Origin: Candidatus Nomurabacteria bacterium
Lineage (GTDB): Bacteria > Patescibacteriota > Minisyncoccia > Phycocordibacterales > UBA9973
Direction of reading: 5' to 3'
Assembly (NCBI GenBank): GCA_026396065.1
Contig: JAPLXO010000004.1
Span: 82,387 to 124,529, forward strand
DNA length: 42,143 bases
The position numbers and the translations under genes are program-made. The notes under the pieces were generated by a model. That model ran no database searches and was not told the origin of the DNA. It worked only from the letters and a program-made list of their open reading frames with translations. Shown here in pieces: positions 25,548 through 32,640 of this stretch. Within the stretch, counting starts at the first letter, position 1. The number at the start of each line of letters is the position of its first letter.

Positions 25548-25553
25548 ATTATA
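25548..25553 (-). promoter_or_regulatory. ruvA -10 box, leaderless
   Basis: TATAAT on the - strand, 6 nt before the ruvA ATG. Confidence 0.65.
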
Positions 25554-25582
25554 GCAAAATTTGCATTTTTTCGTAATTTTGG

Positions 25583-25588
25583 TATATT
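25583..25588 (+). promoter_or_regulatory. rpsT -10 box, leaderless
   Basis: TATATT ends 7 nt before the rpsT ATG. The ruvA and rpsT promoters are back to back within 55 nt. Confidence 0.55.
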
Positions 25589-25595
25589 GATACAT

Positions 25596-25847
25596 ATGCC
25601 AATAACAAAATCAGCTGAAAAAGCAATGCGAGGATCTCTTCGAAAGAAGGGTCAAAATGACCGTCGAAGACGCGCAATGAAAGAAGAAATTAAGAAAATA
25701 GATAAAATTGCCAAGACTGACAAAACAGCTGTTGGTAAAATGCTCTCTACTGCATATCAAGCTATTGATAAGGCTGTAAAAAAAGGAGTTATAAAGAAAA
25801 ATACTGCAGCTCGTAGAAAGTCTAGATTAGCAAAATTAGCTAAATAA
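25596..25847 (+). CDS. rpsT: Ribosomal protein bS20
   Basis: An 83-aa, very basic alpha-helical protein that binds 16S rRNA early in 30S assembly. The family pattern is present: MPITKSAEKAMRGSLRKKGQ with following NDRRRRAMKEEIKK, then LSTAYQAIDKAVKKGVIKKN and TAARRKSRLAKLAK at the end. The start is set at MPITKSAEK by homology and the -10 box 7 nt upstream; the frame upstream of it is noncoding. It is followed directly by a strong terminator. Confidence 0.94.
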   Translation: MPITKSAEKAMRGSLRKKGQNDRRRRAMKEEIKKIDKIAKTDKTAVGKMLSTAYQAIDKAVKKGVIKKNTAARRKSRLAKLAK

Positions 25848-25850
25848 CAA

Positions 25851-25881
25851 ACAAAAAACATCCCACTGGGATGTTTTTTGT
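25851..25881 (+). terminator. Intrinsic terminator after rpsT
   Basis: A 14-bp perfect stem ACAAAAAACATCCC / GGGATGTTTTTTGT with loop ACT. Its end touches the -10 box of the next gene, showing very tight packing. Confidence 0.92.
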
Positions 25882-25883
25882 TA

Positions 25884-25889
25884 TATAAT
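25884..25889 (+). promoter_or_regulatory. -10 box of the thioredoxin-like gene, leaderless
   Basis: TATAAT ends 6 nt before the ATG at 25896. Confidence 0.65.
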
Positions 25890-25895
25890 ATACCC

Positions 25896-26177
25896 ATGAA
25901 TCATTTATTGGAATTTTATGGAACTGAATGCCCTCATTGCATCACAATGCATGAGCTAGTAATTCGTTTAGAAAAAGAAGAAAAAATAAAAGTAGATGCG
26001 ATAGAATGTTGGCATAATGATGAGAATGCAAAACGTCTTGAAGAACTCGACAAAGATATGTGCGGAGGAGTCCCATTTTTTTATAATACTAAAACTAAGA
26101 AATTTATCTGTGGTGATGCGAGCTATGAAATATTAAAAGCTTGGGCAAAAGGAGAACCATTCACTCAAGAAGAATAA
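25896..26177 (+). CDS. Thioredoxin/glutaredoxin-fold protein with CPHC motif
   Basis: A 93-aa thioredoxin-fold protein. The N-terminal strand MNHLLEFYGTECPHC ends in a CPHC redox motif (aa 12-15), the DsbA-type dipeptide in a glutaredoxin-sized protein. The cis-proline loop is GGVPFFYNTKTKKFICG, and the C-terminal helix is YEILKAWAKG. No signal peptide is present, so it acts in the cytoplasm; the substrate is unknown. The start is placed after the TATAAT box, because the frame from an upstream TTG would run through the promoter. It is a single-gene unit. Confidence 0.85.
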   Translation: MNHLLEFYGTECPHCITMHELVIRLEKEEKIKVDAIECWHNDENAKRLEELDKDMCGGVPFFYNTKTKKFICGDASYEILKAWAKGEPFTQEE

Positions 26178-26195
26178 ACTCATATAAAATTCAAA

Positions 26196-26224
26196 AATCC
26201 CCCGCTTTTTACAGACGAGGGATT
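26196..26224 (-). terminator. Terminator of the 184-aa gene
   Basis: Stem AATCCCTCG / CGGGGGATT on the - strand (one mismatch), followed by TTTTT. It lies between convergent genes. Confidence 0.7.
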
Positions 26225-26246
26225 ATTGGATAGGTTATTAACTAAA

Positions 26247-26801
26247 TTAATTAGCCAATAACCGAACGTGCATAGAATCAGTCCTTTCTATTTTTTTACT
26301 TAAATTGAACTGATTTACTATTGTTTTTTTTCTACCAAAACGGACTGCGGCTACTTCCATTTTTCCGTTTTTTAATTGATAAAACAAGTACGTAATAACC
26401 AAGTTGTGCTGGTTAAAGACTTGTCTGTTCTTTTTTTCTTCAGCAAAGAAAGCTATTTTTTCTTTTGCCTCTTCAGGCGTGCTAAATATTGGAAGAACTG
26501 TTTCTTTGTAGCCTGCTACTTTTAAAGCTTCTTTTATTTTCATAAAAGTAGTTTTTTTAGTAACTTTTAGTCTGGTTATACCATTTACGGTATTTATTTT
26601 TTCGAGCAGTGGTTTTTCTTCACTACTTTTTTTACGCAACAGAGTTACTGCAATCATAGCCAAACCAGCTACTAGTACAGATAAATCTATTATGTGAATC
26701 GGTAAATATAGATCTAAGAATGGACCTATAACATACAGATGTAATGCTACCGCACCTACACTTAGGCAGATACCGGGTATTAATAAGTTAAACTTTTTCA
26801 T
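26247..26801 (-). CDS. Two-helix membrane protein of unknown function under leader C
   Basis: A 184-aa protein with two N-terminal transmembrane helices (about aa 5-30 and 36-56, LLIPGICLSVGAVALHLYVI and LSVLVAGLAMIAVTLL) and a cytoplasmic C-terminal domain of about 120 aa. That domain has TRLKVTKKTTFMKIKEALKV, LPIFSTPEEAKEKIAFFAEE and a final KMEVAAVRFGRKKT, an alpha/beta pattern I do not recognise. It shares its leader-RNA type with the secreted-protein gene at 19500 and the membrane-protein gene at 32668. Start context: ATG 39 nt after the leader hairpin, no Shine-Dalgarno. Confidence 0.7.
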   Translation of the reverse strand: MKKFNLLIPGICLSVGAVALHLYVIGPFLDLYLPIHIIDLSVLVAGLAMIAVTLLRKKSSEEKPLLEKINTVNGITRLKVTKKTTFMKIKEALKVAGYKETVLPIFSTPEEAKEKIAFFAEEKKNRQVFNQHNLVITYLFYQLKNGKMEVAAVRFGRKKTIVNQFNLSKKIERTDSMHVRLLAN

Positions 26802-26840
26802 GATTAGGGTATTTAGAGATTATTTTAAAATGATACTAGG

Positions 26841-26922
26841 TAAAAAAATTACTTTAACCTCCAAATATTGAAGAGCAAGGTAATTTTTTTATCTAATAAG
26901 ATCTAGATGTCAAAGAACCTTC
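26841..26922 (-). promoter_or_regulatory. Conserved leader RNA element, copy C
   Basis: Read on the - strand: motif GAAGGTTCTTTGAC (26909-26922), then a hairpin with outer stem TAAAAAAATTAC / GTAATTTTTTTA (26880-26891 with 26841-26852), internal loop CTTGCT / GTTAAA, inner stem CTTCA / TGGAG and tip ATATT. It ends 39 nt before the ATG at 26801. The outer stem differs completely from copies A and B but is fully paired. Confidence 0.75.
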
Positions 26923-26929
26923 ATTACTG

Positions 26930-26959
26930 ATAGTTTGGCATTTACACATAGAAAGTCAA
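26930..26959 (-). promoter_or_regulatory. Promoter of leader C
   Basis: TTGACT (26954-26959), 18-nt spacer containing ATGCC, then AACTAT (26930-26935), 11 nt ahead of the GGTTCTTTGAC motif at the same relative place as in copies A and B. The -10 is weak. Confidence 0.5.
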
Positions 26960-26967
26960 GTGTTTAT

Positions 26968-26983
26968 TGTGCTCTCGGCAGGA
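26968..26983. repeat. Duplicate of the tRNA-Arg 3' end
   Basis: TGTGCTCTCGGCAGGA repeats exactly at 27100-27115, where it is the 3' end of tRNA-Arg (CCA region, acceptor and start of T arm, - strand). The 132-nt interval has no credible gene. It looks like a remnant att site or partial tRNA duplication. Confidence 0.6.
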
Positions 26984-27101
26984 CATCTTTCCTTACAGGA
27001 ACAGTATACCTTTTCGGTCCGATTTAGAATCTGACAACGAAAAGCTTTTCGCTTCCTGCACAAAAGCAAATAAATTTGCTTTTTCTCATGCACATTTCAT
27101 G

Positions 27102-27173
27102 TGCTCTCGGCAGGAATCGAACCTGCATCGCAACTTCCGCAAAGTTGCGTCCTATCCATTGAACGACGAGAGC
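27102..27173 (-). tRNA. tRNA-Arg (GCG)
   Basis: A 72-nt cloverleaf on the - strand: acceptor GCTCTCG / CGAGAGC with discriminator A, anticodon stem CAACT / AGTTG with loop TTGCGGA (anticodon GCG), T arm CAGG-TTCGATT-CCTG. CCA is not encoded. Upstream on the - strand lies TTGGTT-N17-TAATCT preceded by TGC, a likely promoter. Confidence 0.95.
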
Positions 27174-27243
27174 CTTGTCCCGATTTGACGTGGGGATATT
27201 GCTAGATTAGCAGTTTTTAATAAAAAAACCAAGTTGATTAAAT

Positions 27244-27699
27244 TTAAAGCCCTAAATACTCCAACACTTTTTCAGAAAAGTGTTCCTTCATCTCTTGTTC
27301 TAACACATTATTTTCTCGCATTATCTCATTAACTTTTTCTGGTGACATATCACCTAAAGGAGCAGAAATCATTGGAAAAAAGAATTTGTTGGATTTTATA
27401 AAAAGAGTTGGCTTGTCATTTGTTTTTACAAAAAACATTTTTATATTTTTATATGTGTAAAGTTGATCTTGAATTCGCAAACCTTTTTCACTGAGTTCAT
27501 AATTTATCATTTCTGGTTTTTTTAAAGCGAACATCCCTAAAGATATACCACCTAAAATAAGTAGAACTGCAAAAAAACCATCGTTAAAAATTATTGCAGC
27601 AATACTACCAGCTACAACAATAATTCCTAATGCCCAAAACCAATCTTTTGTTCTACCTTTTTCTTCGTATTCGATTACTGACCAAGATAATGTCTCCAT
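27244..27699 (-). CDS. Two-helix membrane protein with PH-like C-terminal domain
   Basis: A 151-aa protein starting METLSWSVIEYEEKGRTKDW, then two adjacent helices (FWALGIIVVAGSIAAIIF and FFAVLLILGGISLGMFAL) and a cytoplasmic beta-rich domain, YELSEKGLRIQDQLYTYKNI through FFPMISAPLGDMSPE, ending in a helix EKVNEIMRENNVLEQEM. This looks like small membrane proteins with a bacterial PH-like domain. The start is set by TACAAT 8 nt upstream; the frame extends further up but through the promoter. The role is unknown. It lies between tRNA-Arg and the riboswitch operon on the same strand. Confidence 0.65.
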   Translation of the reverse strand: METLSWSVIEYEEKGRTKDWFWALGIIVVAGSIAAIIFNDGFFAVLLILGGISLGMFALKKPEMINYELSEKGLRIQDQLYTYKNIKMFFVKTNDKPTLFIKSNKFFFPMISAPLGDMSPEKVNEIMRENNVLEQEMKEHFSEKVLEYLGL

Positions 27700-27707
27700 A
27701 TAATTTA

Positions 27708-27713
27708 ATTGTA
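27708..27713 (-). promoter_or_regulatory. -10 box of the PH-like gene, near-leaderless
   Basis: TACAAT on the - strand, 8 nt before the ATG at 27699. Confidence 0.5.
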
Positions 27714-27752
27714 TCAAATATAGATTTTTAAACAATGAAATATAACATTGTA

Positions 27753-28322
27753 CTAGTGATTATGGTCACAAGTTTCTATTTTTCCATCTTTTTTACTCTC
27801 TTCTACTAGGTGGTGTATCAAGTCACCAATTAGTAAAAATACTAATAGCTCAATGATTCCATGCCAAGTTTCTATTTTTGTTGCAAAACCATGAATACTA
27901 ACACCTAATATTAAGCCGACAATCCACACAAGAGAAACTGAGAATATACAAGTTAATATTTTCCACCCTTTTTTTATTTCTGTAAATGGTATTAACAATC
28001 CCCATAACAATAAAAATAATACAGGCTGACGAACCAATTCATGAAGGAATACCGCAATAATATTATTATTCCAACTTATTCCATCTATAGTGCTGTGTGC
28101 TAGGTTGAATAAGATAAAAATTCCAAGTGTTAAAATAAAACCTTTTCCTTTTGAATGGAAATGACAAGTCAATTCACCGAAAATATATCCAACTATGGTT
28201 ATAAAAATAACCAAAAATATATTATTTAAAACTTCATCCCAATGTATAGAAGTAGCTAATATTATGCTAATAGCTGTAACTATTGCAATAATGTTGAAAG
28301 AAATATACTTTTTTATATTCAT
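27753..28322 (-). CDS. Six-helix membrane protein with His-rich segments (possible cobalamin operon member)
   Basis: A 189-aa integral membrane protein with about six helices (aa 5-25, 32-52, 61-80, 88-112, 119-146, 153-172). Histidines and one Cys sit at helix ends: ELTCHFHSKGKG, NLAHSTIDG, VFLHELVRQP, VSIHGFATKIETWHG, LIHHLVEE, and a tail ETCDHNH. Size and helix count fit a small transporter subunit such as an ECF S-component, or a BtuM-like or metal transporter, but I see no decisive motif. It lies 35 nt downstream of the transcobalamin-like gene with no clear promoter or terminator between, so it is probably the last gene of the riboswitch operon. Confidence 0.6.
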   Translation of the reverse strand: MNIKKYISFNIIAIVTAISIILATSIHWDEVLNNIFLVIFITIVGYIFGELTCHFHSKGKGFILTLGIFILFNLAHSTIDGISWNNNIIAVFLHELVRQPVLFLLLWGLLIPFTEIKKGWKILTCIFSVSLVWIVGLILGVSIHGFATKIETWHGIIELLVFLLIGDLIHHLVEESKKDGKIETCDHNH

Positions 28323-28357
28323 ATATTTACTTTACCACAAAGATAACCTAGTTGTAA

Positions 28358-30484
28358 CTATTTAGTTTTTTTACTAAAACGATATATTAGAGTTCCAATT
28401 AAAAATATTAAAGCAATAATAGAAAAAATTATTGGAATTTTAATCTCACTATTTTTTACTGAAGCAGTTAAATTTATTGGTTCTATTTGCTGAGCTTGTT
28501 TTATTGATTGTTTTGCGTTTGTCTTATTTTCTTTTTTAATTTTTACCTTAGCTATTATATTTTTTGTGAGAACAACTTTCTTTTCTTCTATTGTTAGTTT
28601 TGGTGAGCAAAGAGTGCTATCTATTTCACATGTTATTTTAGGTAATGATAGATCTGGTGTAGGGCAAAGAGTAACGTCTGTAGCACAAGTTTGTGTTTGT
28701 GTTGGTTTTGAAACTGTATGAAAAATTGAATTCCAAGTTTTCCCTAATACTCCCGGAATTGCATAACTAGTTGACCAAATTCTATTCGATTGAACAGAAT
28801 TATTTGTTACTCCACCATCAGCTATTTGATTACTTGCTAAATAATCAATTCCAGTATGTCCATTTTTTGTCCAAGTAGTGTTTATTGCATTTGATGCTTG
28901 CAGTGCCCAACTAGTAGAATCAACATTACCCCATCCACCATCAGGATTTTGTGATGTTGAAAGATAATTACTCGCTTCATTTAATGCTGAAGAAACCTCA
29001 GCAATACTAGAAAATTGTGACAATGCTTGAATAGTAGCAGATGTCATATCAATACCACCATCCCATGAGCCATCAGATTTTTGTTTTGAAATAATATAGG
29101 CAATATCTTTTGAAATAATATTATCGTTTACGGTGTAGCCAGAATTTTCAAGAGCAATGAGAGCAAAAACATCATCGTTAATTTGTGATGAATCACCGAA
29201 TTGTGTGCCATCAAAAGCATTTACAATTGGTGTAACAAAATCTGATCCATGAAACGAATACGGGTTTTGATTTAGTGCTAGAAGAGCCATTGTGTGACGC
29301 TCGTTGCTTGTCAGGGTTGAACTCACAGAATTGTGAGCAGTCATGTAATCTAAAATATTATTTTTTACAGAGTCAGAAACATTTCCAGCTACGAGGCCGA
29401 TACTTGCCCAGTCGGTATACATATCATTTTCTTCAAATGAACCGTCGGATTTTTGAACTCCAATCAAATATGCTACAGCATTTGGAACACTAAAAGTTAC
29501 TGGTGGTGGATTTCCTCCACCACAACCACCACATGGAGGTGGGTCGATCTGTGTTGTTTCTTGTACTGAAATAATAACTGGATTTGCATCGAGTGATTCA
29601 TCTTTGTGTGATTTGATTTTAAAATCACCCACCACTGTAGTAGGATAGGTAACTTTTCCGTCAGCGTCTGTTGTAAAAGTTTCTGATCCAATATATACGT
29701 CAGCTCCTTCAAATGGAAGCCATACTGCATTCCAAGAAGAGTCTAGACCAAAAATTTGTACTGTAATCGTGATAGTGTCACCAACTGTCGGTGTAAGACT
29801 ATCTACTAAAATCTTTGTCGGGTTAATATCATAATTTAAAAGAATTACATCTCCTGAATTTAAAATATATTTATTTAGTGCTGATTGACCATATTCCAAA
29901 TTGGCAAACCATCCCCAATAGACACCATTATTATTTTCATTGTTTGTAACATTGTTTATTGAATTAAGAAATGCGTCGTCTCCCCACCAAGACCAATCTG
30001 ATGTAGCTACTGCTTGTTTTACTGCGCAGTAAGCAGAGAAGGAAAGTGTTCCTGTATTGTCACTGTCACAAGCTGTTACATTTATATCTTGGTTATAAAT
30101 AGTTTGAGAGTTTGTCTCTATATCTAGGTGAATAGTTATTGTAGGGGCTGGAGGAGCTTGTGTCACTGTTATGTTTCGGACAGCCGATGCTTGATTACCT
30201 GCTGCATCAAAAACTAAATATTTTACAACATAGTCTCCAGCTATACTCATATCTACGTAATTATAAGTTTGTATATTAATAGTAATATCTCCATCGATAT
30301 CATCACTAGCTGTAGCACCAGCATCTATATATTCTGTTCCTTGCATTATTGATATGCTTACTTCTCCATTTAAAGAAATAACTGGTGGAATAATATCTGG
30401 ATCACCAGCAAAAACTTTTGTTAGTGGAATACACAATGCTATTGTTAGAATAATAACCGATAATTTTGTTTTTATATTTTTCAT
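28358..30484 (-). CDS. Transcobalamin-like surface protein (DUF4430 + alpha/alpha toroid)
   Basis: A 708-aa exported, anchored protein. In order: signal peptide (cleavage after TKVFA, aa 26); an Ig-like DUF5011-type domain (about 30-115, PPVISLNGEVSISIMQGTEY); a DUF4430/transcobalamin C-terminal-like beta domain (about 120-225); a second beta-sandwich; a PPPCGGCGGGNPPP linker; an alpha/alpha toroid (about 330-590) with SKQKSDGSWDGGIDMTSATI and SQNPDGGWGNVDSTSWALQA repeats of the prenyltransferase/cyclase type; a linker; a C-terminal TM helix and basic end (FSKKTK). Toroid plus beta domain is the cobalamin-binding pair of transcobalamin and intrinsic factor, here in reversed order. ATG 30484 is preferred for its signal peptide; a GTG at 30502 overlaps the upstream gene. 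Confidence 0.8.
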   Translation of the reverse strand: MKNIKTKLSVIILTIALCIPLTKVFAGDPDIIPPVISLNGEVSISIMQGTEYIDAGATASDDIDGDITINIQTYNYVDMSIAGDYVVKYLVFDAAGNQASAVRNITVTQAPPAPTITIHLDIETNSQTIYNQDINVTACDSDNTGTLSFSAYCAVKQAVATSDWSWWGDDAFLNSINNVTNNENNNGVYWGWFANLEYGQSALNKYILNSGDVILLNYDINPTKILVDSLTPTVGDTITITVQIFGLDSSWNAVWLPFEGADVYIGSETFTTDADGKVTYPTTVVGDFKIKSHKDESLDANPVIISVQETTQIDPPPCGGCGGGNPPPVTFSVPNAVAYLIGVQKSDGSFEENDMYTDWASIGLVAGNVSDSVKNNILDYMTAHNSVSSTLTSNERHTMALLALNQNPYSFHGSDFVTPIVNAFDGTQFGDSSQINDDVFALIALENSGYTVNDNIISKDIAYIISKQKSDGSWDGGIDMTSATIQALSQFSSIAEVSSALNEASNYLSTSQNPDGGWGNVDSTSWALQASNAINTTWTKNGHTGIDYLASNQIADGGVTNNSVQSNRIWSTSYAIPGVLGKTWNSIFHTVSKPTQTQTCATDVTLCPTPDLSLPKITCEIDSTLCSPKLTIEEKKVVLTKNIIAKVKIKKENKTNAKQSIKQAQQIEPINLTASVKNSEIKIPIIFSIIALIFLIGTLIYRFSKKTK

Positions 30485-30488
30485 AAAT

Positions 30489-31019
30489 TTATAATGATTC
30501 ACTTAATTTCCACTCGACAACATCACCGACTTTTGGCACATAAGAAGAAATCCCGAGATTCGCTTCTATGCCATTAATATAATAAATTAAATACTTTCCA
30601 TTTCCTTCTTTTAAATTTCCAATACTACTGATAAAAAATCCCATTCCCGAATAATTTTTCCCTGTGAAATTTATCTGCCCAGCATTTTGCCCTGCCAATA
30701 AAATATCGTAGAGACTAGAATTATTTTGTATTGGTAAATTTATATTTGTATCAGCAATTTTTAATGTGATTACGTTTGTGTTTAAAGGAACAAGAACCTC
30801 ACCCGCCTTCGGCACCCTCTCCTTATTAAGGAGAGGTGCTCCTCGCAAGGACGGTCCTTGCGAGGAGTTTTGTTTCAAAGTGCCTGATAAGGTATTTAAG
30901 GTTATGTTTTTTATTTCTGGAGCTTCTACTGTTTTATGTGAAGAAAAAATAAAAATACTAAAAATAACTATAAAAATAATTGCTAAAATGATTATGTATT
31001 TTTTATTTGGATTTTTCAT
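30489..31019 (-). CDS. Membrane-anchored DUF4430 (transcobalamin beta-domain-like) protein
   Basis: A 176-aa protein with an N-terminal TM anchor (about aa 8-27, YIIILAIIFIVIFSIFIF) and an outside DUF4430-like domain (about aa 85-176): SSLYDILLAGQNAGQINF, GMGFFISSIGNLKEGNGKYL, IYYINGIEANLGISSYVPK and GDVVEWKL follow the family order. This is the cobalamin-facing beta domain of transcobalamin-type proteins, standing alone. Residues about 52-77 (QGPSLRGAPLLNKERVPKAG) come from a palindromic repeat inserted in frame in the linker. It is the first gene after the cobalamin riboswitch, its ATG 4 nt past the riboswitch terminator stem, and the large transcobalamin-like gene follows at once. Confidence 0.8.
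   Translation of the reverse strand: MKNPNKKYIIILAIIFIVIFSIFIFSSHKTVEAPEIKNITLNTLSGTLKQNSSQGPSLRGAPLLNKERVPKAGEVLVPLNTNVITLKIADTNINLPIQNNSSLYDILLAGQNAGQINFTGKNYSGMGFFISSIGNLKEGNGKYLIYYINGIEANLGISSYVPKVGDVVEWKLSESL
30796..30870. repeat. Double palindromic repeat inside the DUF4430 gene
   Basis: Two adjacent palindromes: CCTCTCCTTA-T-TAAGGAGAGG (30816-30836) and CTCCTCGCAAGGAC-G-GTCCTTGCGAGGAG (30839-30867), preceded by CCTCACCC. Length and frame keep the ORF open. The first matches the element at 5481-5559. Confidence 0.85.
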
Positions 31020-31022
31020 TTA

Positions 31023-31052
31023 AAAAAGAAAAAACTCCTACAGAGAGGAGTT
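31023..31052 (-). terminator. Riboswitch expression-platform terminator
   Basis: On the - strand AACTCCT-CTCTGT-AGGAGTT, a perfect 7-bp stem followed by a T-run, ending 4 nt before the ATG at 31019. This implies transcriptional control by the upstream aptamer. Confidence 0.8.
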
Positions 31053-31211
31053 GCCGTGCCACATTTCAAAATGAAATATGAAAATTCCTGCTCGGGACGA
31101 AATTTATAATTGGTATTCGGACTTTCTAAATATAATTTAGATTACCGTAGCGGCACTGTGGAGGATTTTCACCTCGCTTCCCCAATTACAAAATATTAAC
31201 TTGTTAAACGC
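31053..31211 (-). promoter_or_regulatory. Cobalamin (B12) riboswitch
   Basis: Read on the - strand, the conserved aptamer core is present in order: GGGGAAGCGAGGTGAAAATC with CTCCAC (about 31160-31180), the B12 box AGTGCCGCTACGGTAA (31142-31157), a variable stem CTAAATTATATTTAG, and AGTCCGAATACC (31112-31123). AATTGG / CCAATT flank the core. A terminator follows. TATACT at 31218-31223 is the likely -10. In the family, ligand binding reduces expression, so the capture proteins downstream should be made when cobalamin is scarce. Confidence 0.92.
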
Positions 31212-31272
31212 TCTACCAGTATACTCTACACAAATTTTTATGCAAATATTTCTTTAAAATCATTTTTTAATC

Positions 31273-31278
31273 TATAAT
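31273..31278 (+). promoter_or_regulatory. -10 box of the MFS gene, near-leaderless
   Basis: TATAAT ends 8 nt before the ATG at 31287, divergent from the riboswitch promoter. Confidence 0.6.
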
Positions 31279-31286
31279 GCATATCT

Positions 31287-32501
31287 ATGCAAAAAAGGAC
31301 TTGGTTTTTATTTTTAACTATTTTAATAGATATGATCGGTATTGGGGTTCTAATACCTGTAATTCCACAATTGCTCGGTGAGCCGAGTTCTCCGGCATTT
31401 TTGCTTGGTCCGGGCCAGCAACATCTAGGTTTCATTTTACTTGGATTTTTAATGGCTGTGTACCCGATAGCTATGTTTTTTGCTTCACCAATACTCGGTA
31501 GTCTTTCTGATAAATATGGTCGCCGACCAGTATTACTCATTTCTATTTTAGGAACTGCTATCGGTTATTTTCTTTTTGCATATGCCATAATGACAAAAAA
31601 TATCCCATTACTTTTTATTTCTCGAATGTTTGATGGGCTAACAGGAGGGAATATAGCCACAGTACAGGCAGCCCTCGCTGATCAGGTGAAGCCAGAAAAT
31701 CGCGCCAGAGCTTTTGGTATGATTGGTGCGGCTTTTGGCCTTGGCTTTATTCTCGGTCCATTTATCGGAGGTAAACTCGCTGATCCAAGTCTCGTGCCAT
31801 GGTTTAGCGCGACAATACCATTTATCTTTGCTGGAATTTTGGCCTTGATAAATTTGGCTTCAATTTATTTTTTCTTTTCAGAAACCAATGAGCATATCGA
31901 TAAAGATAGAAAAATTAATTTCTTTGGCGCAATTGGTAATATTATGAAAGCAAAAAAGATGGTTGAAATTCGTCATCTTTTGATTGTATCATTTTTGTTT
32001 AATGCTGGTTTTGCATTTTTTACTTCCTTTTTTAATGTCTACTTAACCACTAAGTTTAATTTTAGTGTTGGCCAAGTAGGAAACTTTTTTGGCTATTTTG
32101 GAGTATGTATTGTATTTACTCAGTTGGTAATAGTACGTCTTGTTTCAAAAAAATACGACAATATTTCAATTTTACGTTTTGCTTATCCTGCTACTGGTAT
32201 TGCTTTATTTTTGTATTTATTACCGACACAGTCATGGTGGATTTTCGTGATTGCTTTAATTTTTGCTATTCCAAACGGTCTTCAACAAGCAAATTTTTCT
32301 GCTCTTCTTACTAAACGTATTGATCCTACAAAAAGAGGTGAGGTGCTAGGTATTTCGGCTTCTGTAAACTCTGTAGGACAATCATTACCTCCACTTCTAG
32401 CTGGAGTAATAGCAGTAGTTTTTGCTCCTTGGGCGCCAATATTTATCGCTGGACTTTTTGTAATAGGGGCGGGAATAGTCTTTAGATTTACAGAAAAATA
32501 A
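31287..32501 (+). CDS. MFS transporter, TetA-like (DHA1) group
   Basis: A 404-aa, 12-helix major facilitator protein. Helix 1 has the TetA-like start FLTILIDMIGIGVLIPVIPQ, loop 2-3 carries motif A (GSLSDKYGRRPVLLIS), helix 4 has the RMFDGLTGGNIATVQAA motif B and helix 5 the FGLGFILGPFIGG motif C of drug-proton antiporters. The substrate is unknown; export of drugs or metabolites is typical. Helices resume after a central loop near aa 205 (EHIDKDRKINFFGAIG). It is transcribed away from the cobalamin riboswitch, so a link to cobalamin is not shown. Confidence 0.9.
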   Translation: MQKRTWFLFLTILIDMIGIGVLIPVIPQLLGEPSSPAFLLGPGQQHLGFILLGFLMAVYPIAMFFASPILGSLSDKYGRRPVLLISILGTAIGYFLFAYAIMTKNIPLLFISRMFDGLTGGNIATVQAALADQVKPENRARAFGMIGAAFGLGFILGPFIGGKLADPSLVPWFSATIPFIFAGILALINLASIYFFFSETNEHIDKDRKINFFGAIGNIMKAKKMVEIRHLLIVSFLFNAGFAFFTSFFNVYLTTKFNFSVGQVGNFFGYFGVCIVFTQLVIVRLVSKKYDNISILRFAYPATGIALFLYLLPTQSWWIFVIALIFAIPNGLQQANFSALLTKRIDPTKRGEVLGISASVNSVGQSLPPLLAGVIAVVFAPWAPIFIAGLFVIGAGIVFRFTEK

Positions 32502-32519
32502 AACTAATTTTTTATAAAA

Positions 32520-32548
32520 TTGACGTTTTCGTATAAATATGCTACTAT
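32520..32548 (+). promoter_or_regulatory. Promoter of leader B
   Basis: TTGACG, 17-nt spacer ending TATGC, then TACTAT. Expected start about 32555, leader about 113 nt. Confidence 0.6.
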
Positions 32549-32555
32549 TTTTTAG

Positions 32556-32640
32556 TAAAAGCTCTTTGCCATATAGTTTTTTTGTGAAATTGATTTAATT
32601 ATTTTGTTCTTCAGAAATGGAGGTTGAAATAATTAAATCA
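32556..32640 (+). promoter_or_regulatory. Conserved leader RNA element, copy B
   Basis: AAAAGCTCTTTGCC (32557-32570) followed by ATATAGTTTTT, then a hairpin: 14-bp perfect outer stem TGATTTAATTATTT / AAATAATTAAATCA (32591-32604 / 32627-32640), internal loop TGTT / GTTG, inner stem CTTCA / TGGAG and a GAAA tetraloop. It ends 27 nt before the ATG at 32668. Confidence 0.75.

Noticed and set aside
26909-26914. TTGACA on the - strand as -35 of the 184-aa gene
   Set aside because: It is part of the GGTTCTTTGAC leader motif shared with copies A and B; no suitable -10 follows, and a TTGACT promoter lies upstream at the expected distance.
26967-27188. A 73-codon + strand frame
   Set aside because: It is the antisense of tRNA-Arg and its partial duplicate; composition and context are not coding.
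27181-27225. TGCTA-GAT-TAGCA followed by T-run as a + strand terminator
   Set aside because: No + strand gene ends here; the same bases are better explained as the TGC-TAATCT promoter of tRNA-Arg on the - strand.
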